Origin: Candidatus Hydrogenedentota bacterium
GTDB lineage: Bacteria; Hydrogenedentota; Hydrogenedentia; Hydrogenedentales; SLHB01
Assembly: GCA_007118235.1 (NCBI GenBank)
Contig: SKRY01000177.1
Span: 1-8,326, forward strand
Direction of reading: 5' to 3'
Length of the DNA stretch: 8,326 nt
A program made the translations under genes and the position numbers. This document shows, one piece after another, positions 1-6,243 of this stretch; within the stretch, counting starts at the first letter, position 1; every line of letters starts with the position of its first letter. The notes below the pieces were generated by a model. It saw only the letters and a program-made list of their open reading frames with translations, had not been told where the DNA came from and did no database searches.

Positions 1-208
1 AGTAGATGAACAGGCGATCCAGCGTCATCTCGCCCGCTTGAAACTGGTCCACGACGGCTCTCACGATGGCGGGCACGGCCAGACTGATGGAGACAAAAAA
101 CACGGCCAGAACAGCGCCGGTCAGATACTGGCGCCAATAGGGACGATTGTACCGCCATATGGACAGAAAAGGCCTGCCCGCAACGGCTTTGGCCTTTGCG
201 GATTGCAC
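1..208 (-). CDS. ABC exporter, N-terminal part of the fused membrane/ATPase subunit (partial, runs off left edge)
   Basis: Translating the minus strand from a GTG at 208-206 gives 69 codons open to the window edge. The product starts with a short basic tail, then an amphipathic stretch IWRYNRPYWRQY (residues 17-28) leading into a hydrophobic segment at about 29-49, followed by PAIVRAVVD (45-53). This 'RY-RPYW...first membrane helix...P-x-x-x-R-x-x-x-D' pattern is typical of the start of MsbA/YheI-type ABC exporter half-transporters, which pump lipids, drugs or peptides outward. The ATPase domain lies outside the window, so the family call is by the N-terminus only. The frame is closed upstream by the TAG that ends the kinase gene, so the GTG is the only good start; its ribosome binding site (GCGAG) is weak. 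The 18-nt gap after the kinase gene suggests cotranscription with the two-component pair. The substrate cannot be told. An unrelated membrane protein is possible but less likely. Confidence 0.72.
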   Translation of the reverse strand, partial: MQSAKAKAVAGRPFLSIWRYNRPYWRQYLTGAVLAVFFVSISLAVPAIVRAVVDQFQAGEMTLDRLFIY

Positions 209-226
209 TGAATTCTCGCTCGTTCG

Positions 227-3200
227 CTAGGTTTCGTGTGGTGTGTGAAGAGGTTCAAGACCCCGCACGATTTCCGCGAGGTCATCGGATCGGAAGGGTT
301 TCAGCAGATAACCGTCCATGCCGGCTTGGTCGGGCCGCGCCAAAATACGGTCAATCGGTTTGGCGGTTACCACGTAAATCTTGAGCCCCGCCAGCGAAGG
401 ATCCTCGCGCATGCGCCGGCAGGTTTCCCACCCGTTGAGCCCGGGCATGGCGATGTCCAACAACACCACACTGTACTGATGAGTGCGGGCTTTTTCAAGC
501 GCTTCCTCCCCGGACTCACACGTCCCCACGGTATAGCCTTCCGGTTCAAGGCACCGGCGGATGAACTCCAGAATCTCTGGATCATCGTCCACACACAGGA
601 TGCCTTGCCCAAACTCCGCCCCGGCGGTCTTGTTCTGATTCAGGGCGTGGCGGATTCCGCTGAGCAGCGTGCTCTTGCGGAATCCCCGCTTCACCCGCGT
701 GGCCACGTGTTCCCGGTACGCTTCGTACAACGCGTCGTCGTTGGTCAGCAAGACAATGGGCAGATCAACCGGGGAAAACTCCGCCAGAATATAGTCCAGA
801 ATGGCGCTCCCGGTTTCTTTGGACTCCGCGTCCACGATAACACAATCGGGCCGGTACTTTTCCACTGTCAGCCCAAGCGTGGCGGAGCTGGCCGCGCTAA
901 TCACCTCGATCCCTTCCGGTTCTAGCAGATTGCGCATCTGGGTGGTGAGCGCCCGGTCCTGACTCACCAACTGGACCAGCGTCTGAGTCTCGGCGGGCAG
1001 GGGCACATCCGCGTGTTGACTACCGTCATCGGAACGCGGCGTCATGAGCGGCAAGGAGAAACGGAACGTGGTTCCCTCCCCTTCCGTGCTGGACACGTGA
1101 AGGCGGCTGCCATGGAGCCGGACGATGTCTTGGGCGATGGAAAGGCCAATCCCGGTGCCGCCGTACTTGCGCGTGGAGGAGCTATCGTATTGGTAGAACC
1201 GGGTGAAAATCTTGTCCCAGGCATCCTGAGGAATGCCAATGCCGGTGTCCGACACAGTCACCGTGACGTTGTCCTCCGACGGAACAATGTCGACATTGAC
1301 CGAGCCGTTCGCGTGGTTGAACTTGATGGCGTTGGACAGCAGGTTGTTGAACACCTGGCCCAATTTGCCCTTGTCGCCCTCCACAATCACCCCATCCTCC
1401 GGGGCGTTTAGACTCAGGTGAATATCGCGGCCATCGGCCAGGGGGTTGACGATGTCCAAGCTCGACTGAACGCAATCCACCAGGTCAAAGGCGTCGAAAG
1501 ACATCTCCTCGGTTCCCCGGTGGAGGCGCGAGAAATCAAGGAGGTTTTCGATGAGTGTGACGAGTTTATCGGTATTCCGCAAGCTTATGGTGAGATAATC
1601 CCGCTGCGTGTTGTTGATGGGCCCCACCTTTTCGTTCAAAATCATGTCGGTGTATCCCATCACCGACACCAAGGGGGTCCGGAGTTCGTGCGAGACATTG
1701 GACAACAAGTTGGTCTTCATCTCGTCCAAGGTCTTGAGTTCCTCGTTGGCCTCGTGCAGTTTCTCCCGCGCCTTGATGACCTCCTCAAGGGAGGCTTGGA
1801 GATTCTCAAGCAATTGGGCATTGCGGATGGCCGCCGCGATATGGGGCGAGAGCTGTTCAAGCACGGCGACGTCGTGTTTGCTGTAGGCCCGGACCTCTTC
1901 CGCGCCCACGTTCAACGTCCCTATGATCCGGTCACTGGCATAAAGCGGCACGGAGACGCAACTGCGTATATCAGGGGGGAAGTGTTTGTCGTAGGGTTGC
2001 TCTTCCTCCTCCAGATCATCCACGATAAGACTCCGTTGGTGCTCGGTCACCCAAGCCGAGCAGGATTCCTCGGCGTTCAGAGGACAACTCATGGCCGCGT
2101 TCTCGCCTTGCGGCGGCCACAAGACCCGCACCTCGAAGGCATTTCCTTCCCCGTTCAACAAGGCGAGGGCCGCGTAGTCGAAATCCACTAGCTTCTTGAT
2201 TTCGACCACCAGATTCTCGTACAGACGCCCCGCTTCCAGGCTGGAATTAATGACGTTGGCGATTTGGTTTATCGCGCTGAGCCGTTCGGCGCGTTCCCTC
2301 GCCTCTTGCTCAAGCCGGATGGCCTTGGTCACGTTGCGGAAGATGATTTCCACACCGTTGCACTCGCCGTCTTCATCGGTCATGCAATTGGCCGACAACT
2401 CGACGCAGATCGCGCGCGTGTCCTTGCGCTTCATCCACACCCGCACCCGTTCCATGTAGCCCTGGGCGTGCAGCTCCTTGTTCAGCCGCGCCAGGTCGTT
2501 GCCCACAAGGAAGAATTCCTCCAGGCTTCGCCCCAGGGCTTCCTCCGCGTTCTCCAAACCCCAGATCTTCACACCGGCGGGATTCAAAAACGTAATGACC
2601 TGGTTGTCGTCCGTCTGGAGAATGCCGTCCCGCATCGAGTTGACCACGCTGCGGTATTTGGCCTCCGACTCCTCTAGTTGGCGGATATTGCGTTTCAGGG
2701 CCAGCGCCATCTTATTGAACGAGTTGGCCAGCCCCTCGATTTCGTCTCCGGTGTCAATCTTGAGTTTGAGTTCAAGGTCGCCCTGTCCGATAATCTGGGC
2801 GCCCTCGTTGAGCAGGGACACTGGCCGCACCACGTTGTTGTGGACGTTACGGTAGGCCTGAAGACACAAGAGCGCCACGATGAGCGCGGCTCCCGCGGAA
2901 GCGGCCGCGGCCCCCTTGTCCAGTCCGCCAAAAACCGCCGCCGCCGGCCGGTACGCGACGAGATATCCTCCCGGCACCCCCTGCAAGGGCGTATGGGCCA
3001 CGAAGGCATCGACGCGCGCGTCGCTGATTTCGAAATCGCGAATGCGTTGGATGCCCCGCCGTTCTCCCGCCTGTATGGCCTCCAGCAGGGACGGATCCAC
3101 GGGGCCCGCCTCATACGGGTACGGGCTATCCTCCGCCGCCGGCCGCAACGTCCATGGCCCTTGGGATTCCCCAAACACGAGCTGATACTCGTTGCGCCGC

Positions 3201-3838
3201 GAAAGCCCAGGCGCGGCGCCGTCCTCTCCGTACAAGTAATGAAGGGTATTCGCCATACTGGCGATCTCGGCGACATACCCTAGGGGAGCATTTGTCTCCG
3301 GGTGTCTCACGGGGGCCGCGAGCACCACCTCGTAGCAGCGATTATCCGGCGGGAAGTGAATGTTGATGTAGGAGGCTTCCTGCAGCGGTTCAATCCATGG
3401 GGAGGGCCGCCGATCGTCGTCCTCACCGGCCGTGGTGAGAAGCAAGTGTCCATCTGCTCCGTACAGGGACAATACCGCCACCGGCTCCAGCGCGGTTTCC
3501 ACCATGTGGCGCATCCACTCGAGAACGGCCATGCGTTCTTGAGTGGAAGGCCCCGAATAAAAGGGAGCCTCCTCCGAAGAACGGAGGAGGTCCACAATTC
3601 GGCCTTCATTGGCGAGGCGCGTTGTCCCTTCCAGACGGGCGGTACTCGCGAAACGCAATCCCTCCGCGGTCTTCTGAGCGGCCCCCGTGAGATCGTCCAT
3701 CGCATCGGCGCGCTGTGTCGCGCGCAGCGCGGTGTACCCCCCGATAAGGGCCAGCGCCATGGGCACAATCCCCACCCACAGGATAGACGTCAGGATTCTT
3801 CGCTCGATCCCTCGCCGTCTGGGATTCCTATTCGGCAT
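227..3838 (-). CDS. Hybrid sensor histidine kinase (sensor-HAMP-PAS-GAF-HisKA-HATPase-REC-REC)
   Basis: A 1203-residue inner-membrane kinase. Transmembrane helix 1 lies at about 17-38, an extracytoplasmic region at 40-307 looks like a double-Cache sensor, and helix 2 is at about 309-328. HAMP follows (329-384, GDEIEGLANSFN), then PAS (about 388-507), GAF (about 520-675), a coiled coil (678-712) and HisKA with NVSHELRTP, phospho-acceptor His717. The ATPase domain has all its boxes: N box NLLSNAIKF (Asn836), G1 DTGIGIP (864-870), F box about 877-885 and G2 GGTGIGLS (893-900). Two receivers end the protein. The first (953-1068) has Ser-Gln in place of the acidic pair but keeps Asp1003; the second (1079-1196) is complete, with Asp1084/Asp1085, Asp1128, Thr1158 and Lys1180. 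No HPt domain is seen. The ATG has GGAG 4 nt upstream and starts 18 nt after the response regulator, its probable partner. Autophosphorylation at His717 is expected from the family; the ligand is unknown. Confidence 0.95.
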   Translation of the reverse strand: MPNRNPRRRGIERRILTSILWVGIVPMALALIGGYTALRATQRADAMDDLTGAAQKTAEGLRFASTARLEGTTRLANEGRIVDLLRSSEEAPFYSGPSTQERMAVLEWMRHMVETALEPVAVLSLYGADGHLLLTTAGEDDDRRPSPWIEPLQEASYINIHFPPDNRCYEVVLAAPVRHPETNAPLGYVAEIASMANTLHYLYGEDGAAPGLSRRNEYQLVFGESQGPWTLRPAAEDSPYPYEAGPVDPSLLEAIQAGERRGIQRIRDFEISDARVDAFVAHTPLQGVPGGYLVAYRPAAAVFGGLDKGAAAASAGAALIVALLCLQAYRNVHNNVVRPVSLLNEGAQIIGQGDLELKLKIDTGDEIEGLANSFNKMALALKRNIRQLEESEAKYRSVVNSMRDGILQTDDNQVITFLNPAGVKIWGLENAEEALGRSLEEFFLVGNDLARLNKELHAQGYMERVRVWMKRKDTRAICVELSANCMTDEDGECNGVEIIFRNVTKAIRLEQEARERAERLSAINQIANVINSSLEAGRLYENLVVEIKKLVDFDYAALALLNGEGNAFEVRVLWPPQGENAAMSCPLNAEESCSAWVTEHQRSLIVDDLEEEEQPYDKHFPPDIRSCVSVPLYASDRIIGTLNVGAEEVRAYSKHDVAVLEQLSPHIAAAIRNAQLLENLQASLEEVIKAREKLHEANEELKTLDEMKTNLLSNVSHELRTPLVSVMGYTDMILNEKVGPINNTQRDYLTISLRNTDKLVTLIENLLDFSRLHRGTEEMSFDAFDLVDCVQSSLDIVNPLADGRDIHLSLNAPEDGVIVEGDKGKLGQVFNNLLSNAIKFNHANGSVNVDIVPSEDNVTVTVSDTGIGIPQDAWDKIFTRFYQYDSSSTRKYGGTGIGLSIAQDIVRLHGSRLHVSSTEGEGTTFRFSLPLMTPRSDDGSQHADVPLPAETQTLVQLVSQDRALTTQMRNLLEPEGIEVISAASSATLGLTVEKYRPDCVIVDAESKETGSAILDYILAEFSPVDLPIVLLTNDDALYEAYREHVATRVKRGFRKSTLLSGIRHALNQNKTAGAEFGQGILCVDDDPEILEFIRRCLEPEGYTVGTCESGEEALEKARTHQYSVVLLDIAMPGLNGWETCRRMREDPSLAGLKIYVVTAKPIDRILARPDQAGMDGYLLKPFRSDDLAEIVRGLEPLHTPHET

Positions 3839-3856
3839 ACGTCTCCGCCGACAGCA

Positions 3857-4441
3857 TTACTCGGCCACGCGCCCGCGCTTCAACAGTTCGCTTGTCTTTT
3901 CCAAGAGCTGCTCCACCTTGAAGGGCTTCGCCAGATAATCGTCCGCGCCCGCCTCAAAAATGCGCTCGATCTCTTCTTCCTTGCTCAAACACGTAACCGC
4001 CATGATCGGCGTATCCGCAGTGAGTTCGCTCTCGCGCAATACCCGGCAGACATCGAATCCGTTGAGTTCGGGCATGAGAAAATCGAGAAGGATCAGGTCC
4101 GGGGTCATCTGGGCCGCCTTCAAACCCACCTCGGTCGCGTTGCTCACCTTGATCAGTTCGTACCCCTCGTTGCTGAGGATCTTCTCCATCATGGCCAACG
4201 CGTCGGGATCATCATCGACAATCATGATCTTCTTCTTGGCGGGAGTCCGCTCACGCGGGAACATGTCGAAATTCTCCCGGAAGCTGTCGAGATCCTCCTG
4301 CAGGATGCGGTAGTGACCGCCCGGGGTGCGGGAGGCTTTAATCAGCCCTTGCCGGATCCAGTTCTTGATGCTGTGGTGCGTCACATGACAGATCTTGGCT
4401 GCTTGAAACGTGGTATAGGCTTTTGTTTCGTTATCACTCAC
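3857..4441 (-). CDS. Response regulator with N-terminal MerR/excisionase-like HTH and C-terminal receiver
   Basis: A 194-residue protein of two parts. Residues 9-54 form a MerR/excisionase-type (HTH_17-like) DNA-binding domain: a helix-turn-helix over FQAAKICHVTHHSIKNWI (12-29), then a wing with RTPGGHYRI (38-46). A short linker leads to a complete receiver at about 70-190, with the acidic pocket Asp76/Asp77, phospho-acceptor Asp120 (LLDFLMPELNG), Thr150 and Lys172 in LAKPF. All residues needed for phosphorylation are present. The order is reversed from OmpR- or NarL-type regulators, whose receiver comes first. The start is a GTG with a strong TAAGGAG 8 nt upstream, and a consensus-like promoter precedes it. 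The kinase gene begins 18 nt after its stop. It probably acts in the cytoplasm as the transcriptional output of that kinase; its DNA target is not known, though repeats at its own promoter are candidates. The domain calls are firm, the pairing is inferred from adjacency. Confidence 0.93.
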   Translation of the reverse strand: MSDNETKAYTTFQAAKICHVTHHSIKNWIRQGLIKASRTPGGHYRILQEDLDSFRENFDMFPRERTPAKKKIMIVDDDPDALAMMEKILSNEGYELIKVSNATEVGLKAAQMTPDLILLDFLMPELNGFDVCRVLRESELTADTPIMAVTCLSKEEEIERIFEAGADDYLAKPFKVEQLLEKTSELLKRGRVAE

Positions 4442-4449
4442 GGCAGATA

Positions 4450-4456
4450 CTCCTTA
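4450..4456 (-). promoter_or_regulatory. Ribosome binding site of the response regulator gene
   Basis: Minus strand reads TAAGGAG, then 8 nt, then the GTG at 4441. It is a near-perfect anti-16S match at good spacing and supports the GTG start over any internal ATG. Confidence 0.8.
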
Positions 4457-4470
4457 TGGACTCTAGATAT

Positions 4471-4489
4471 GGGCGGAAATTGGCCGCCC
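4471..4489 (-). promoter_or_regulatory. GC-rich stem-loop in the 5' leader of the response regulator mRNA
   Basis: Minus strand GGGCGG, a 7-nt loop (CCAATTT), then CCGCCC: a perfect 6-bp all-GC stem. It lies between the predicted transcription start and the ribosome binding site, 14 nt upstream of the latter. No T run follows, so it does not look like a terminator. It could stabilise the leader RNA or be the inverted-repeat site of a DNA-binding protein. The role is unknown. Confidence 0.4.
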
Positions 4490-4519
4490 CGATTTGCAGT
4501 ATACACAGAACCTAAGTGA

Positions 4520-4549
4520 ATTATAGCGATTCTTTGAGGACAATGTCAA
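4520..4549 (-). promoter_or_regulatory. Sigma70-type promoter for the regulator-kinase-exporter operon
   Basis: On the minus strand the -35 box TTGACA (4549-4544) and the -10 box TATAAT (4525-4520) both match the housekeeping sigma consensus exactly, with an 18-nt spacer, one more than the ideal 17. The predicted start of transcription is near 4513, giving a leader of about 72 nt before the GTG. It is the only convincing promoter I found and it faces the response regulator gene. AGCGAT repeats touch both boxes, so a bound protein there would be expected to affect promoter access. Confidence 0.8.
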
Positions 4550-4564
4550 GCGATACCTAGCGAT
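4525..4564. repeat. Three direct AGCGAT repeats overlapping the promoter (candidate operator)
   Basis: Plus-strand AGCGAT occurs at 4525-4530, 4549-4554 and 4559-4564. The first touches the -10 box, the second the outer edge of the -35 box, and the third lies 10 bp (one helical turn) further upstream. An inverted copy, ATCGCT, sits at 4623-4628 inside GCTATCGCTATC. Such spacing would suit binding of a regulator on one face of the DNA. A six-base motif can recur by chance, so this is a candidate only; the HTH protein encoded just downstream is the obvious possible ligand. Confidence 0.4.
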
Positions 4565-4590
4565 TTCGCCAATAAAGGGTATTTCTCATA

Positions 4591-4615
4591 GAAAACGCCT
4601 TTATCCGGGCAAGGC
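4591..4615 (-). terminator. Weak candidate terminator after the TPR membrane protein gene
   Basis: Minus strand GCCTT, a 9-nt loop, AAGGC, then GTTTTC. The stem is only 5 bp and the T run only four, so termination would be inefficient. It lies 27 nt after the stop codon of the gene ending at 4642, and upstream of the next promoter, which is where a terminator is expected. An alternative pairing uses the same 3' arm (AAAGG at 4598-4602 on the minus strand with CCTTT at 4574-4578). Confidence 0.35.
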
Positions 4616-4641
4616 TTCAGCTATCGCTATCTAGTACGATC

Positions 4642-6243
4642 TTACCCCAAACGCTGAAGAATTTCCGCCGCGAGAGCGAACTCATCCCGAACGAGGGACG
4701 AGGGCAACAGCCGGAACTCCCAGGGATAAAGCCCCACGGCCAATCGGAAGCCCAGCACCCAGAAGCACCCCGCGCACACCAAGACGCCAAACAAGACGCC
4801 GGTATACCGCCGGACCAACGCAACGTAGGCGCGGCGGTAGCCGGAGGCCGGCGTTTTCGCGGCGTTATTCTGGTTTTCGGCGGCGCCGGCCGCCCGTTCC
4901 GCCTCGCTGGGAGGCGTCAAGACGGTACGCGGATAATACAATCCGTATCCGCCCACCCCTGCCAGACCGGCGAGCCAGACCACGGATAGTGCGGTAAACC
5001 ATGGCTCCGGTTGCGCGCGCCAATGCGGCGCGGCCGCGCCCAGCGCCAAGCACAAGAGAAGAAACACACCGGTCCCCGCCATTACGGGCGTCAGGCTTTT
5101 ACCATGGCCGATGGTCCAGTGTTCGCGCGTGACCCCGATCAGACGGCCCGCTATCCCCAACACGGCAATCAGCAAGACAAGGGTCACCAAGGTGTACCCC
5201 ACAAGCCTCAAGGGAAACATACGGTGCTGGCGGTCCTCCTCGGCCCGCGCCACCCATTGGCTTTCAAAGGCGGACAAGACCAGCAAGGCATCCTCCACTT
5301 CGGCCAGCCGCTGGCTCACGGCATCCCGCTCGGGAATAAACGCGTCTCCGTTAGCGGATTCGCTCATTGCCTGGCGTTCGCGAAGGGTATCGCGCTGGAT
5401 GAGCAGACCGTTAACCAACGCGCGTGTCCCGCCGTCCGGCGCATGGGCCATGCGTTCGCCCATCTCCTGGAGCACGCTCAGCCAGCCCTCCCAGGTGGGA
5501 GCGTTTCCCGCCTCGGCGGCGTTGCGGACCGCGTCCAATACATAACTCGCGTACCGCCGCAGCACCATCCCCGTCTCTTCCACAATGCGCCGCCGCTGAT
5601 ACGCGCGCCATTGGCCGTCTCCGGGCAAATCACCCGACCAGACGGGCGGCGGATACCGCACGTCGCGTCCACCTGCATTGGCCCGCGCCACTAACGCCAA
5701 GGATTCGGCCAAGCGGTTCGCGTTGTTAGTTTCATCGTCATCGCCGGTCCATGCCCGCGCGGCCGCCTTCAAGTACAGCGGCAAGGCGTTGTCTGGCGCA
5801 TGGGCGCTGGCCTGCTCGAAGTACTCGGCCGCCTCTTCCACGCGGCCATCCAGGTAGAGAGCGGTTCCGCACCGCATGGCGAGCCCCGCGTTTCGCGGAT
5901 CCTGAGCGCACGCCTTGGCGAAGGCCTCCAGCGCATCGTCGCCCGTTTCGCGCTCCGCAAGCGCCCACAAATACCGGGGGGAGGCGTACGGGCTCTGCTC
6001 CTCGTCCAGTTCCACGGCGCGGCGCAGGAAGAACCGGGCGCTGGACTCGTTGACGTGGGTGAGCGCTTGTTGGTAGAGCTGCTCGGGCCGCTCATAACGC
6101 AAATACCGCTCCGCGAACCACAGCAGCCCTGTCGCCACCACGCAGGACAAGACGCAAAAGATGAACGCCCGACGTAATCGCCGCGCTCCCAACGTGTCCC
6201 CGCCACCGCCGTATGCTGGCGCTTCTGGGACGGCTGGACTCAA
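4642..6243 (-). CDS. Unrecognised polytopic membrane protein with N-terminal TPR-like repeats
   Basis: 533 residues; I do not recognise the family. A membrane helix at about 26-44 is followed by a helical region (53-165) with two or three TPR-like repeats: an imperfect one at about 55-82, then ASPRYLWALAERETGDDALE...DPRN (87-118) and GTALYLDGRVEEAAEYFEQA (126-145) ending in APDN. Residues 170-340 are charged and helical with no known domain. Four more hydrophobic segments lie at about 345-369, 387-406, 414-437 and 482-506, and a charged Ala/Asn-rich linker at 445-468 separates the last two. TPRs usually bind other proteins, so a scaffold or assembly role at the membrane is possible, but no function can be given. 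The TTG start is supported by GGGAGGA 6 nt upstream and by its TTGA overlap with the pgi stop, which implies translational coupling. The stop is TAA. Confidence 0.85.
   Translation of the reverse strand: MSPAVPEAPAYGGGGDTLGARRLRRAFIFCVLSCVVATGLLWFAERYLRYERPEQLYQQALTHVNESSARFFLRRAVELDEEQSPYASPRYLWALAERETGDDALEAFAKACAQDPRNAGLAMRCGTALYLDGRVEEAAEYFEQASAHAPDNALPLYLKAAARAWTGDDDETNNANRLAESLALVARANAGGRDVRYPPPVWSGDLPGDGQWRAYQRRRIVEETGMVLRRYASYVLDAVRNAAEAGNAPTWEGWLSVLQEMGERMAHAPDGGTRALVNGLLIQRDTLRERQAMSESANGDAFIPERDAVSQRLAEVEDALLVLSAFESQWVARAEEDRQHRMFPLRLVGYTLVTLVLLIAVLGIAGRLIGVTREHWTIGHGKSLTPVMAGTGVFLLLCLALGAAAPHWRAQPEPWFTALSVVWLAGLAGVGGYGLYYPRTVLTPPSEAERAAGAAENQNNAAKTPASGYRRAYVALVRRYTGVLFGVLVCAGCFWVLGFRLAVGLYPWEFRLLPSSLVRDEFALAAEILQRLG

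Noticed and set aside
635..982. Frameshift or pseudogene decay in the first receiver of the kinase
   Set aside because: The frame is open throughout, hydrophobic strands and Asp1003 are kept, and the second receiver follows intact in the same frame, which fits a pseudo-receiver and not a broken gene.
236..2191. Plus-strand open frames at 236-925, 1013-1411 and 1418-2191
   Set aside because: All are antisense to the kinase gene, whose domains are conserved through the whole stretch; the compositions are those of reverse-complement shadows.
3302..4519. Plus-strand open frame of 405 codons spanning the kinase-regulator junction
   Set aside because: It lies antisense to two well-supported genes, has no known motif, is rich in His, Arg, Gly and Pro as expected for a shadow of GC-rich coding sequence, and has no convincing ribosome binding site.
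4442..4641. A small gene or RNA gene in the 200-nt spacer
   Set aside because: I see no open frame with a ribosome binding site, no tRNA-like cloverleaf and no riboswitch core; the promoter, repeats and two small hairpins account for what stands out.
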